A DNA stretch of 64,000 nucleotides from CALOBA01 sp942491465 (GCA_942491465.1 CALOBA010000002.1:62001-126000); one strand, 5' to 3'; counted from the stretch's first letter, positions 35,338 to 46,852 are shown. Notes: a model not told the origin generated them from the letters alone. Numbers and translations are program-made.

Positions 35338-37107
35338 ATGCTATACGCCCAAGACACGGCCCGCCCCCCGTTGACCCGAACCGCCCCGACGGCAAGGTGC
35401 AGGTCCGCCCCGGATTTGCCTGCCTGGCGCCGCGAGTTAGCGTCGGCTGAGTTGCTAGCGCTGGCCTCGTCCAAGGCGCTCGTGCTGGCGTCGACCCTGA
35501 TGCTCGCGCTGGCGACCTGTTCCGGGCCTGGCTGGGCGGATGCCGGCTTGTCGGATACCGCTGTCGCCGCGCCCGCCGCTCAACGCGACCAAACCCTGCT
35601 GCGGGTCGCACTCGTCGGCTGGCCGCAGACGTTGAACCCGATGTTTACGGCGGCACCGGCGACGACCGTCCCCGGCGCGCAGTTGTTCGCGAGTCTGTTC
35701 CGGCTCAATGCCGCTGGCGAGCCGCAACCCTACCTGGCGCGGCACTGGTCCTGGTCGCCGGGGCGCGACGCCCTGACCGTTCAGTTGGCTCCCGAAGCAC
35801 GCTTTCACGACGGCACCCCGATCACCTCGACGGACGTTGCCTTCTCGATCCTGGCAACCCGCGACCACCACAGCTTCAACACCATGCTCGCGGCCGTAGC
35901 AGGCGTTGACACCCCGGACCCGTTGACCGCCGTCATCCGCCTACGCCATCCGCACCCAGCCTTATTCATGGCGCTGGCGGTGCCGCTGACGCCGATCCTG
36001 CCGGCGCATGTCTACGACGACGGCACACCGCTGCGCACGCACCCGGCCAACTGGGCGCCGATGGGTTCCGGGCCCTTTCGTTTCCAGGCCCTTGAACGCG
36101 ACAGACGCATCGAATTGGTCCGCTTCGATGACTACCGGCTCGGGCCACAGCCGGCCATCGAGCGCCTGGTGGTGGTGAACTACCCGAGCCTGACCCAGAA
36201 CCTGCTCGGCCTGGCCCGCGGCGAGCTGGATATGACCGCGTTCGGTCCGCCGGAGCTGTTCGACGAGGTCGGCGTGTCGCACAAGCGCTACCGCGTCACC
36301 AGCGAAGGCCAGACCGGCATCGGCCAATTCCTGTGCGGGCTGGCATTCAATGTGCGCCGCCCGCCATTCGACCGCCGAGAGGTGCGCCAGGCGATCGCCT
36401 ACGCGATCGACCGCGGCCAGCTCTACACGTCTCTGCTGGTCGACTCGCAGCAGAGCGCCGACGGCCCGTTACCCAGCGATCACCGGTTCGCGTTCCCGGC
36501 CATGGAGCGTTACGCCTACGATCCAGACCGGGCCGAAGTCCTGCTGGATGCCGCTGGTCTGCAACGTGACGCCGACGGCCGACGTGCCACGGTCGTCATG
36601 CTGATCCAGGCCGTCGAGCCCTACTTCCAGGCCATCGCCCGCTATATCGACTGGCAGCTCGAACGCAGCGTCGGCATCCAGGTCCGCATCGAGACCGAGA
36701 CCGATGTACGGGTCTGGGCACAACGGATGGCCGCCGGCGACTTCGACCTAGCGCTGGACTTCCGCCTACCCTGGGGCGACCCAATGATCGGCATCCATCG
36801 TCTCTATCACAGTGGCTCCGAGCGCGCCGACCATCTCTACCCGAACACGCCGGGATACGCCAATCCGGCCATGGACGCGCTGCTCGACGCCGCCGGCAGC
36901 ACCGAGGACGAGGCCCAGCGCAAGGCCCTGTACCGGCGCGTCCAATTGCTGGCCGCCGAAGACCTGCCCTACCTCTGGCTCTCGCACATCCCCTTTCCGC
37001 TCGCCATCCACCGCGACCTCCAGTTCCCGCTCGATTCCCCCTGGGCCTTGACCCAGCCCTACGACGGCGTCTCCTGGCACGATGCGCCGGCGTCGTCGGC
37101 GCGCTGA
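35338..37107 (+). CDS. Family 5 (oligopeptide-type) extracellular solute-binding protein
   Basis: 589 residues, SBP_bac_5 family. The N-terminus includes a hydrophobic segment with a lipobox-like end (LASTLMLALATCSGPGW), so it may be a lipoprotein or secreted. Family features: a lobe-I start ALVGWPQTLNPMF, FHDGTPITSTDVAFS (the family signature), GSGPFRF, REVRQAIAYAIDR and a C-terminal LYRRVQLLAAEDLPYLWL. No permease or ATPase genes are nearby. Instead a sensor histidine kinase starts 6 nt downstream, so this protein more likely presents a ligand to the kinase, as TorT does for TorS. The start codon is uncertain; later methionines exist in the signal region. Confidence 0.85.
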   Translation: MLYAQDTARPPLTRTAPTARCRSAPDLPAWRRELASAELLALASSKALVLASTLMLALATCSGPGWADAGLSDTAVAAPAAQRDQTLLRVALVGWPQTLNPMFTAAPATTVPGAQLFASLFRLNAAGEPQPYLARHWSWSPGRDALTVQLAPEARFHDGTPITSTDVAFSILATRDHHSFNTMLAAVAGVDTPDPLTAVIRLRHPHPALFMALAVPLTPILPAHVYDDGTPLRTHPANWAPMGSGPFRFQALERDRRIELVRFDDYRLGPQPAIERLVVVNYPSLTQNLLGLARGELDMTAFGPPELFDEVGVSHKRYRVTSEGQTGIGQFLCGLAFNVRRPPFDRREVRQAIAYAIDRGQLYTSLLVDSQQSADGPLPSDHRFAFPAMERYAYDPDRAEVLLDAAGLQRDADGRRATVVMLIQAVEPYFQAIARYIDWQLERSVGIQVRIETETDVRVWAQRMAAGDFDLALDFRLPWGDPMIGIHRLYHSGSERADHLYPNTPGYANPAMDALLDAAGSTEDEAQRKALYRRVQLLAAEDLPYLWLSHIPFPLAIHRDLQFPLDSPWALTQPYDGVSWHDAPASSAR

Positions 37108-37113
37108 GACCGA

Positions 37114-38517
<1,404 letters not shown>

Positions 38518-39843
38518 TCGAGGACAGCCTCGATCTTGGCGCCATCGAGGCCGGCCGGGTACAGATTGCGCCGACCGCCGTCGACCTCCCGGCCCTCATC
38601 GACGAGATCGCCAGCAGTCTCGGTCCACGCGCGAGAGAGAAGGGCCTGACATTCGAGCTGAACCTCGCCGACGATCTGCCCCAGTATCTGCGGCTCGACC
38701 CCCACCGGCTGCGCCAGGTCCTGCTGAACCTGGTCGGCAACGCAATCAAGTACACCGAGGCCGGCGCCGTGCACCTGTACGCCGAAACCCTGTCCGATGC
38801 CAGCGGCGAGCCCCGGCTGCGTCTCTGCATCGAAGACACCGGCCCCGGCATCCCGGCGCACGCGCGCGATCGACTATTCCTGCCCTTTGAGCAGCTTCAC
38901 CCTGGCCAGCCCGGCAGCGGGCTCGGGCTCGCCATCACCCGCGAGCTGGTGGAGCTGATGGGTGGCCGGATCGGGCTGGACAGTCATGAGGGCCGCGGCA
39001 GCACCTTCAGCGTCGAGCTGCCCGCCGTTGCGGCGCGACGGCTCGCGTCCCCGGCAAGCTCGGTGACTGCCGTGACGGGCTATGCCGGACCACGTCGGCG
39101 CCTACTCGTGGTCGACGACATCGCCAGCAACCGGGTAGTGCTGGCGGAGCGGCTGGAGGCCATCGGCTTTCGCGTCGACCAGGCCGCCGACCCCGAGACC
39201 GCTGCCGCCCATGCCGTCAGCAATCCACCGGACCTGGTCCTGATGGACATGGCGATGCCGGACTGGTGCGGCTACGCTGGCGCCTACGCCGTGCGCACCG
39301 CCTGCGACCGATCGGACCTGCCGGTCGTCATCGTCTCCGCCACCCCCTTGCCGCCTGCCGACGCACGGGCGCTTGGCTTTGAGACGGCGCTAATTAAGCC
39401 GGCACAGACCCCTGAGCTACTCGATGCCATCAAAGCAACCCTGGGCCTACAATGGATCACCGGCCCCGAGCCGTCGGGCGAGCCGATCGCTACCGACGAC
39501 GATAGTGCAACACAGAAGAAAACCCAGATGACGACGCCCCCTACGAACCATGGCGCGGACCCGCACACCACGCCGACGCCCGATACCACCCTGCTGCTGG
39601 CCCCGATCCGCATCGAGCTCGACGCCGCCCTTGATCTGGCCGCCGACGGTCAGAAAGACAGCCTGGCGGACTGGTGCAGCGCACTGGTCGACGGCCAGCC
39701 CGAGCTCGCCCCGTTCGCCGACCAGGCGCGGGCCTTCCTCGCCGCCGATGACCTGACTGGACTGCGCGCCTGGCTCGCGCAGTGGCGCTGAGCCCGCCGG
39801 TTTGCACAGCGCCGCAACGGTCCGAACAGACAGGAGCACCAAG

Positions 39844-40188
39844 ATGCCCAATCAATCCGCCACCAGCCCATCCGACGCCAACCACGCTGCCAACAGACGC
39901 CCCATCATCACGCTCGCCCTGGTCACCTCCGGATCCGTGCTCGCGCTGTCCGGCCTGTCCATGTTGTCTTGGCCGGCGGCGCCGCTCTTCGTCAAGGGCT
40001 GGAAGCTGGTCGGCGTGACCGGCAACAGGATCGGCAGCGTCCACCAGGTCGCCGCGGTCGGCTTTCTCATCAGCGCCGGCATCCACGTCTTCGACCGACG
40101 GCGCGTCCTCGCCCGCCACCTCAAGACCGCATCGGCGCGGGGCTCCGCGGCGATCGGGATCAGGCCGCCGGATGCCCGCCCATGCTGA
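39844..40188 (+). CDS. Small two-helix membrane protein (DUF4405-like)
   Basis: 114 residues with a good ribosome-binding site (AGGAG) before ATG 39844. Two hydrophobic helices (IITLALVTSGSVLALSGLSM and IGSVHQVAAVGFLISAGIHV) are followed by FDRRRVLARHL. The H-x6-G-x4-GxH-type spacing resembles DUF4405, a cytochrome b-like membrane domain with haem-ligand histidines; here two histidines (in SVHQ and GIHV) could be ligands. It lies between two histidine kinase genes and may belong to a redox-sensing unit, which is inference. Confidence 0.6.
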   Translation: MPNQSATSPSDANHAANRRPIITLALVTSGSVLALSGLSMLSWPAAPLFVKGWKLVGVTGNRIGSVHQVAAVGFLISAGIHVFDRRRVLARHLKTASARGSAAIGIRPPDARPC

Positions 40189-40229
40189 TCGATTTGTGAT
40201 CCTAAGCGAAGGGGGCATGATTTAGAGCA

Positions 40230-43109
40230 ATGGTGATCGTCGCGACGGCGCCCACGATGGCGATTGACCTGCCGGCAGGCGCGCGCCGCGCCCGCGGTGA
40301 TGCCGTCGTGCGGTACCTGATCGTCCTCGTCGGCGTCCTGCTCGGCGCCGCTGCCTGGGCCACATCGGCCGCTGTGCCGGCCACCGCGCTGCCGCGAATC
40401 ATCGTCACCGACGAGGCGCAGCTACCGCTCCGAATCGAGCACATGGAGTTGCTGCGCGACCCGACACGCGACCTCGATCTGGAGCGGGTGCGCGCGGCGA
40501 ACAGCGCTCCCGGTTCCGCCCAGGGCTTCGCGCCGGTGTCGCCCGGCATCCCCAATCTCGGCACCGGCAGCGACGCCGTCTGGGCGCGCTTCGCGGTGCA
40601 CAACGCCAGCGGCGGGCCGCTGTCGCTGGTGCTCGCATTGACCGATGCGCGCATGGCGCAGGTCGCCTATTGGGCGCTGGACGATGCCGGCCAGGTCATT
40701 GCCCAGCGCCGCGACGGGCGCTTTGCCGATGCGGCGGAGCGCGACCGCTCACACCGCTGGTTCCTGTTCGATCTGCCGTTGGCGACCGACGCCACGGCGA
40801 CGGTCTACCTGCGCGTCACTAGCAATATGGGGCGCCGGCTGGATTTGCGGCTCACCGACCGGCTGCGTCTCGCCGAGGCGGACCGGCCTGCCTATGCCTG
40901 GCTCGCGCTGTTCTTCGGTGCCTTGCTGTTCATGCTGGCCTACAACCTGCTGTTGCTGGTGCAGCTGCGCGACCCCGCCTACCTGTGGCTTTGCTGCCTC
41001 ATTGCCGGCGTGATCATCTGGGTCGCGGAGCGCGAAGGTCTGTTGACGACGCTCCCCTGGCAGATCTGGCCGGCCCCGCTGTCCGGCATTGCGGCCGGTG
41101 CCGCACTGGCACTCATCGGCATCTACCTATTCCCGGTGGCCTACCTACAGCTGCGACAACAGACGCCGCGCTGGGTTTGGGTGCACTACGTGCTGGCGCT
41201 GCTGGCCGCGAGCCTGCCGCTGCTGTCGGCTTGGTGGCCGCTGTTGGGCTATACGCTGAATTCCACGCTCGGCGCGAGCACCGCCCCGGTGATGATCGCC
41301 AGCGGCGTGCTGGTGCTGCGACGGCAACCGCGGGCGGCGGGCTGGTACCTGGCGAGCTGGTTCCCGATGCTGCTGCCCTACCTGCTGCTGATGCCGATGA
41401 ACTTCGGCCTGCTGCCCGCGTTGCCGTGGCTTTGGTTGCTGCCCTACGGCGGACTGCTGTTCATGCTGCTGCTGCTCTCGATTGGCCAGGCCGACCGCGT
41501 CAACGAGCTGCGCCGGCAGGCCGAGCGTGCGCAGGCGGCGCTGGCGCGCAACGAGGCACGGCTCAGCGAGCAGGTGGACGCGCGCACCCGCGAGCTGGCC
41601 GTGCAGCGCGACCGCGCCGAGGCCGCCAATCGCAGCAAGACCCAGTTCCTCGCCAGCATGAGCCACGACCTGCGCACGCCGTTGAACGCGGTGCTCGGCG
41701 GCGCGGACCTGTTGCGGCGCTCGCCGCGGCTCGGCGCCCACGAGCAGGGCCAGTGCGGGCTCATCCTGCGCGGCGGCCGGCACCTGCTGCGGCTGATCGA
41801 AGACCTGCTGGACGTCGCCCGCATCGAGCACGAGCGATTGCGCCCCGTGATCGCGGACCTGGCGCTGCGCCCGATGCTGGACGACCTCGCCGCCGTGACC
41901 CGCACCCAGGCCGAGGCCAAGGGCCTGGCCTTCGACACGCAGTTCGCAACCGACCTGCCCGAGCATATCCGCACCGATGCCCGCCGCCTGCGCCAGGTGC
42001 TGCAGAACCTGCTGGACAACGCCGTCAAGTACACCGACGCCGGCCGCCTGGGCCTCGGCGCGGGGCTCGATCCCGCGGCATCGGCGTCCGCCGACGGCGA
42101 CAACGACAACGATAACGACAACGACAACGTCGGCGACGGCCCAGTCCTGCTGTTCACCGTCACCGACACCGGCTGCGGCATCGCCGAGGCGGATCGGGAG
42201 CGCCTGTTCGCCCCCTTCGAGCAATACCACCACGCCCAATCCGGCAGCGGGCTCGGCCTCGCCATCTGCCGCGAACTGGCGACCGTGCTCGGCGGCGAGC
42301 TGCTGCTGCACAGCGCACCCGGACAGGGCAGCCGGTTCAGCCTCCGGCTGCCGGTGCAGCGGCTGACGACGGCGCCCGACATGGACACCTCAACGGCGGA
42401 GCCCTCGCCCATCCTCGGCTACGCCGGCCCGCGCCGACGCATCCTGGTGATCGACGACAACGCGGACAATCGGCGATTGATGATCGCGCTGCTGCAACAG
42501 CTGGGCTTTGCCGTCGACACCGCCGACGGCGCCCGGGCGGCCTTGGCCCGGGCCCGCGAGCGGGCACCGGACCTGGTGATCGCCGACCTGCGCATGCCCG
42601 AGGTCTGCGGCTACGCCGCCACCTGGCAGCTGCGCACCGCGCTCGGGCGCTGGGACCTGCCCGCCATCGCCGCCTCCGCCTCGCCGCTGCCGGCACCGGA
42701 AGACGCCGCCGCGCTCGGCTTCGATGCCTTCCTGCTCAAGCCCATCACGCTGGATGCGCTGCGCGAAACACTCGGCGAGTGCCTGGGGCTGCACTGGCAG
42801 CGGGGCGATGCGGCCTCGCTGCAATCCGCACCGTCCCCCGGCAGCCGGCCACCAGCCCAACCGCCGACGCAGCCATTGGCAGAACCGCCGGAGCCGCCGC
42901 CGCGCATGGAACTGGCAGCCGCCCTGGAGCTTGCCGAACTCAACGACTGGGACAGTCTGCGGGACTGGTGCACGGCGCTGGACGACGCCTTCCCCGAGTG
43001 CGGAGGATTCGCGCGGCGCGTGCACGCGCTGCTGGACCAGATCGATGCCGGCACGCAGGCCGACGCCCCCATAGAGGCGCTGCGGCGACTGCTGGCGGAC
43101 CGCGGCTAG
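40230..43109 (+). CDS. Hybrid sensor histidine kinase 2 (7TMR-DISM sensor, HisKA, HATPase, receiver)
   Basis: 959 residues. Signal segment (YLIVLVGVLLGAAAWATSAA), a periplasmic 7TMR-DISMED2-like beta domain (residues ~50-215, SDAVWARFAVHNASG), seven hydrophobic helices (~220-415), a coiled coil with RTRELAVQRDRAEAANRSK, HisKA FLASMSHDLRTPLNAVLGGA (His near 478), HATPase_c (NLLDNAVKYTDAG, DTGCGIAE, GSGLGLAI), a receiver domain (ILVIDDNADN, Asp in VIADLRMPE near 785, FLLKPITLDAL) and a helical C-terminal tail like that of kinase 1. The HATPase lid carries an Asp-Asn repeat encoded by ACGACA-type hexamers (42095-42129). It probably senses a carbohydrate-like ligand or membrane state. ATG 40230 is tentative. 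Confidence 0.88.
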   Translation: MVIVATAPTMAIDLPAGARRARGDAVVRYLIVLVGVLLGAAAWATSAAVPATALPRIIVTDEAQLPLRIEHMELLRDPTRDLDLERVRAANSAPGSAQGFAPVSPGIPNLGTGSDAVWARFAVHNASGGPLSLVLALTDARMAQVAYWALDDAGQVIAQRRDGRFADAAERDRSHRWFLFDLPLATDATATVYLRVTSNMGRRLDLRLTDRLRLAEADRPAYAWLALFFGALLFMLAYNLLLLVQLRDPAYLWLCCLIAGVIIWVAEREGLLTTLPWQIWPAPLSGIAAGAALALIGIYLFPVAYLQLRQQTPRWVWVHYVLALLAASLPLLSAWWPLLGYTLNSTLGASTAPVMIASGVLVLRRQPRAAGWYLASWFPMLLPYLLLMPMNFGLLPALPWLWLLPYGGLLFMLLLLSIGQADRVNELRRQAERAQAALARNEARLSEQVDARTRELAVQRDRAEAANRSKTQFLASMSHDLRTPLNAVLGGADLLRRSPRLGAHEQGQCGLILRGGRHLLRLIEDLLDVARIEHERLRPVIADLALRPMLDDLAAVTRTQAEAKGLAFDTQFATDLPEHIRTDARRLRQVLQNLLDNAVKYTDAGRLGLGAGLDPAASASADGDNDNDNDNDNVGDGPVLLFTVTDTGCGIAEADRERLFAPFEQYHHAQSGSGLGLAICRELATVLGGELLLHSAPGQGSRFSLRLPVQRLTTAPDMDTSTAEPSPILGYAGPRRRILVIDDNADNRRLMIALLQQLGFAVDTADGARAALARARERAPDLVIADLRMPEVCGYAATWQLRTALGRWDLPAIAASASPLPAPEDAAALGFDAFLLKPITLDALRETLGECLGLHWQRGDAASLQSAPSPGSRPPAQPPTQPLAEPPEPPPRMELAAALELAELNDWDSLRDWCTALDDAFPECGGFARRVHALLDQIDAGTQADAPIEALRRLLADRG

Positions 43110-43182
43110 GACCGTCGGCTCATCGCTGGGTTGAGGAACGAAACCGACTATGCTCAAGCGCTGCAAACGCGACCGGCTCGAA

Positions 43183-43245
43183 GTCGTTGTCGTGGCAATC
43201 GTTGTCTTGTGCGGACCCGATTACGACAACGACAACGACAACGAG
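43183..43245. repeat. Inverted hexanucleotide repeat (GTCGTT / AACGAC type)
   Basis: Left arm 43183-43206 (GTCGTTGTCGTGGCAATCGT..) and right arm 43219-43245 (GATTACGACAACGACAAC..) are complementary over most of their length and can form a hairpin with a 12-nt loop. It lies between hybrid kinase 2 and the cobE relic. A longer relative lies at 61781-61893. Confidence 0.7.
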
Positions 43246-43295
43246 TTGACATGTTCACGTTGTTTCTGAATTCTTCCTAAAGCGCATCAAACAGC

Positions 43296-43732
43296 ATGAA
43301 ACAGGTCGCCCTCGGCATCGGCTGCGATCGCGGCGCGTCGGTACAGACGCTGGAGGCCGCTATTGTCGCTGCGCTGGCCTCGATGGGGCTCGGCGTGGAT
43401 GCGGTCGGCTGCGCGGCGAGCATCGATATGAAGCGCGATGAGCCGGCGATCCTGTCGCTTGCGCAGCGCCTCGGCTGGCGGCTGCGCTTCTTCTCGGCCG
43501 CCGAGCTGGCGCGGGTGCCGGTGCCTCCCCGTCCGAGGCCGTGCGCCGTATCATGAGCACGCCGGCGGTGGCCGAGACGGCGGCCCTGCTGGCGGCGGCG
43601 GAGCCCGGCAACACACCGCCATCGCCCGAGGCCCTGTTGGTGGAGAAGCACAGGCACCGCGGTGTCGACGGCCGCAACGCGACCATCGCCGTTGCCCGCA
43701 TCGGCGAACCGCAGACCACTCATCCGAAAAAG
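43296..43732 (+). pseudogene. Frameshifted CobE / CbiG C-terminal domain (cobalamin biosynthesis)
   Basis: From ATG 43296 the frame encodes KQVALGIGCDRGASVQTLEA, CAASIDMKRDEPAILSLA and LRFFSAAELARVPVP, a clear CobE/CbiG C-terminal domain. It then shifts frame near 43530 and continues as IMSTPAVAETAALLAAAE and LLVEKHRHRGVDGRNATIAVAR, the remaining family signature. A single-base change separates the halves. CobE helps the ring-contraction stage of B12 synthesis. The domain is immediately joined to a cbiM fragment, so this is most likely a decayed locus rather than one sequencing error. Confidence 0.75.
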
Positions 43733-43916
43733 AGTATTGGTCGCCCTGGCGCTGTGGCTGTCGGGGGATGAATTCGTCCCGGTCGCCAAGCTGGTGGTAC
43801 TGGCGAACCTGCCGGTGGCCCTGATCGAGGGCCTGGTCTGTGCCGCCGCCGTCGGCCTGATCAGCCAGGTCAAGCCGCAGCTGTTCGCCGTGCTGGTGGA
43901 TGGTCGTTCATGCTGA
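43733..43916 (+). pseudogene. C-terminal fragment of cobalt transport protein CbiM
   Basis: In the frame ending with TGA 43914-43916 the sequence reads VLVALALWLSGDEFVPVAKL, then VVLANLPVALIEGLVCAAAV and LISQVKPQLFAVL, the last ~55 residues of the cobalt ECF-transporter component CbiM, including its final two membrane helices. The first ~160 residues are absent and the fragment follows cobE sequence directly. Together they mark a deletion that fused two B12/cobalt genes. Confidence 0.7.
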
Positions 43917-44153
43917 TGCCGTAAAGACCATGCCGAGACGGATGCGAAGGGCACCGTCCGCGTATCAGTCCCAACCATTGACCACCTCGCGACCGTTGGC
44001 AGCCCCTAGTGCTTTGCCGCGAAAATTCCGAGACCGCCCACAGCACCGAGTGGGCATGCCGGCGGTCTTGGGACTTCCGCAGCGGTGCACTAGGTGCCAG
44101 GCATCCTCACTCGCCGAAGGCAACAGATCCATCGTTGCTGCCTGCGCATCCCA
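43917..44153. other. Gap with a short dispersed repeat
   Basis: No supported gene. It contains the string GGGACTTCCGCAGCGGTGCA near 44079-44098, closely repeated near 53871-53890 and, less well, at 60384-60406. These mark a small dispersed repeat family also found beside CHAT genes. Confidence 0.35.
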
Positions 44154-45131
44154 TCAGCGAGAGACCGGCAGTAACCGCGGCAGCATCAAGAGCATCCTCA
44201 GGGCGATCGCTGCATCCGCATTGGCGGTCTCCGCGAGCGCTTGGTATGCCTCCAACCGCCAGACCCAGCCGTCGTCTTGGCCGGCGAGCCAGGCCGCCGC
44301 AAGGATGTCCGCCGTTTGGGCGGACACGCCGGCCGGCACCAAACCGGGATCAAGCCTAGGGGCCGCAGCGGGGTCCACCACATGGATCTCCGTCGTTAGG
44401 TCGCGTTGCTGAGCGTCGCGGATCTCCAGCAGATAGGTTCCGGGCTCAACGTGCAGATCTGAACTGACCCAGGCGGTGTAAGGTACGCCGGTTGTTTCCA
44501 GCAAGGGCCTCGGATCTTCCCCAAGCCGCTTGAGACTCACGCTGAATGGTGGCTCCCCATTGGTCCATGCGAGTGCCAGCGGACGGCGCCCGGCGACGAG
44601 CTTGACGGGATCGACGAACAGCAGGCCGGAGGCCGGCGGCAGCGCGGCGTCGCCCCGGCTCTTGATCTCGACCCGGGCGCCGCCGTGCCCTGCATGACCG
44701 GCAAATAGCGCCGCGGCCCACTTGAGCATATTGGCCCAAGGCCCCGCCAGTTCGACACCGGCCGGGACGCTGTAGGGCGAGCGGGCGCGGTCGATCACCA
44801 GCGCCTGCGTCTCCGAGATATACACCCGCATCGGGCCCGCACCCTCGCCGACCTCGATCCGGTCACCGGAGCGCAGGCGCATCAGCGGGTAGACCGGCAA
44901 CAGCGCGTCACCGCGCCGAACCCGGTAGTCCTCCGCCTCGCCTTCGAATGCATCGATCCAGCCGGTGACCACGGCACCGACGCCGCCATCGGCGTCGACG
45001 GGTGCGACCAAGCACAGCATTAGGAGAGGCACCAACGCCAGTCGGCTCAAGGTACCCGGCGGCGGCAACGCCGGTCCGGCACGCCGCCAGGTCGAGCGTT
45101 CGCGGTGACTGAATAAGGTATGCAAGATCAT
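44154..45131 (-). CDS. Secreted FecR-like domain protein of the CHASE2/CHAT locus
   Basis: 325 residues. An N-terminal hydrophobic segment (LSRLALVPLLMLCLVAPVDA) gives a likely signal peptide. The next ~90 residues (GWIDAFEGEAEDYRVRRGDA, YPLMRLRSGDRIEVGEGAGP, RVYISETQALVID) follow the FecR/SH3-like beta pattern. The middle has an Ig-like PFSVSLKRLGEDPRPLL region and the C-terminus is helical (AQTADILAAAWLAGQDDGWV). FecR-type domains transmit periplasmic signals to sigma/anti-sigma pairs, and such a pair lies two genes upstream. The start ATG 45131 has GGGAG in front and is 13 nt after the CHASE2 stop, so it is one operon. Confidence 0.7.
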   Translation of the reverse strand: MILHTLFSHRERSTWRRAGPALPPPGTLSRLALVPLLMLCLVAPVDADGGVGAVVTGWIDAFEGEAEDYRVRRGDALLPVYPLMRLRSGDRIEVGEGAGPMRVYISETQALVIDRARSPYSVPAGVELAGPWANMLKWAAALFAGHAGHGGARVEIKSRGDAALPPASGLLFVDPVKLVAGRRPLALAWTNGEPPFSVSLKRLGEDPRPLLETTGVPYTAWVSSDLHVEPGTYLLEIRDAQQRDLTTEIHVVDPAAAPRLDPGLVPAGVSAQTADILAAAWLAGQDDGWVWRLEAYQALAETANADAAIALRMLLMLPRLLPVSR

Positions 45132-45144
45132 GTTGGTCTCCCGG

Positions 45145-46761
45145 TCAGTGTGCGTTGCCGACGGATTCTTCGATCTCGGCGATCAGCTTGTGCAACAAGA
45201 TGGCGATCAGCGGGACGGCGAAGCTCAGCCAGGTGCCGTAGCGGAACAGCAACAGACTCGCCGGCAGCAGCACCAGCAGCACCGCCAACCCCGACAGCAG
45301 GCTGCCCGGCAGGGAGCGGAACCGGGCGAACAGCAGGCTCATGGTGAGGATCAAGCAGGTCTCCACCAGCACCATCATGCCCAGGCTCGGCGTGCGCAGC
45401 TCCCCGTAGTGGCCCAACGACTGCACCGCGTTGGCCAGGATCAGCGAGCCCGGCATCCAACCGATGGGGGTCATGTGGATGTCCCCGGTCTCCTGATGAC
45501 TGCCGCCGATGATGGCCACATGCCCCCGCAGCCATTCGGCGCTGCGCGGGTCGGTGGCCGCGGCGACGCTGGCCGCCGGACGCACCGAGAGCACCGGCAC
45601 CGAGCCGCCCGCCGCCGGCACCTCGTGGCGGGCCTGCCCCGGCCCCGTATGCCAGGGTTCACGATAGACCACGCGTGCCGCGGTGCCGTAGGGCCGAAGC
45701 TGGATCTCCCGGTCGCCGAGGGTCAGGGTCACACCCTCCTCTCCATGGGGATCGGCGGCGGCCTGCGCCTGATGGTGATCGCCCGGATGGCTGGCCTGGC
45801 CTGCGATCCGGTCGCCGCCCTGCGCCAGCGCCTGCCCCTGTGCTTCGTGACCATGACCGTCGTGCCCGCTCCGCCCATGCGCCGGATCACAGCCGGCCGG
45901 GACGAAGCCGGCCAGCCGCCGGGACAGGTCGGCCCGGTCCGCCGCGCTGCCGTCCAGCAGCGCAGCCAGCAATAGCTGCATTGACGGCCGCACCCGGGGC
46001 TGGCCATCCACCCCGCAGGTGGCCGTCCACAGCTGCCAGCGCCGGATCTTGCCGTCCGCGTCCAGCTCGAACAGCGGGGCACCCCAGTGGATGCCAGGCG
46101 CCTGGGCCACCAAGGCATCGAAGGGCGTGGCGCGCTCCTGCGGCAGCGCCGGCGATCCCCGCGCCGGCAGACGCAGGTCGCGGGCCAGCAGCAATGGCGG
46201 TCGATCCGGCGCCTCCCCGTCCGCATTCGGCAGCCATCGTGCGAGCACCGCCTGCAGCGCCGCGTCGCCGTCTTCTGGATGCACCAGATCGATATCCAGC
46301 ACGATGGCCCGCGCGCCGCCGTCGACGGCGTGCCGCAACAGCACGGCGAGCCGGTCCCTCGGCGTCAGCAGCGGCTCCCCCCATTGCCGCCAGCTCGCGT
46401 CATCGATATCGATGAACGCAATCGGGCGTGTACCCGCCGCCGGCTCAGTGCCGCGGACCATGCGCATGGTCCAGTCGATGGCCGCGTCATCCAACGGATG
46501 CAACAGCGGACTCGAATGATAGGCATGCAGTACCACGGCGATGGCGATGCCGATCAGCAGGTTGACGATCAGATGCCGATAGAACCGCGACAACCGGGCC
46601 CAGCCCCCGAGCAACCAGCGCACACCCACCACCGGGGCCAGCGCGAGGCGTCGCAGCCAACGCAGAGACCAGCGCCCGGCATGCGCCAGACCATGACCTG
46701 TGGCTCGGGCCGGCCCACGCAGGGGCTCGACCCAAGACCTCAGGCGAAACCGCACCTTCAT
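45145..46761 (-). CDS. CHASE2 sensor protein without cytoplasmic output domain
   Basis: 538 residues from ATG 46761. One N-terminal membrane helix (HLIVNLLIGIAIAVVLHAYH), then a ~350-residue extracytoplasmic CHASE2 domain: HPLDDAAIDWTMRMVRGTEP, IAFIDIDDASWRQWGEP, ARAIVLDIDLVHPEDGD, IIGGSHQETGDIHMTPIGWM. Three C-terminal helices follow (VETCLILTMSLLFARF, LLSGLAVLLVLLPASLLLF, WLSFAVPLIAILLHKL) and the protein ends 15 residues later. CHASE2 normally feeds a kinase, cyclase or phosphodiesterase; here none is attached, so output must go through a partner, plausibly the FecR-like or anti-sigma-like proteins. A His-rich insert (GHDGHGHEAQGQ) in the sensor might bind metal. Confidence 0.85.
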   Translation of the reverse strand: MKVRFRLRSWVEPLRGPARATGHGLAHAGRWSLRWLRRLALAPVVGVRWLLGGWARLSRFYRHLIVNLLIGIAIAVVLHAYHSSPLLHPLDDAAIDWTMRMVRGTEPAAGTRPIAFIDIDDASWRQWGEPLLTPRDRLAVLLRHAVDGGARAIVLDIDLVHPEDGDAALQAVLARWLPNADGEAPDRPPLLLARDLRLPARGSPALPQERATPFDALVAQAPGIHWGAPLFELDADGKIRRWQLWTATCGVDGQPRVRPSMQLLLAALLDGSAADRADLSRRLAGFVPAGCDPAHGRSGHDGHGHEAQGQALAQGGDRIAGQASHPGDHHQAQAAADPHGEEGVTLTLGDREIQLRPYGTAARVVYREPWHTGPGQARHEVPAAGGSVPVLSVRPAASVAAATDPRSAEWLRGHVAIIGGSHQETGDIHMTPIGWMPGSLILANAVQSLGHYGELRTPSLGMMVLVETCLILTMSLLFARFRSLPGSLLSGLAVLLVLLPASLLLFRYGTWLSFAVPLIAILLHKLIAEIEESVGNAH

Positions 46762-46852
46762 TGCACAACCCCCGGCTGTTCGGATGCGGCGAGCGGCCCA
46801 ACGCCGCGCGCTCAGATCACCCGGACGGACCAATCCGCGGCGATTGTCGCCA

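Noticed and set aside
35338..37107. Solute-binding protein as part of a complete peptide ABC importer
   Set aside because: No permease or ATPase gene adjoins it; the next gene is a histidine kinase 6 nt away.
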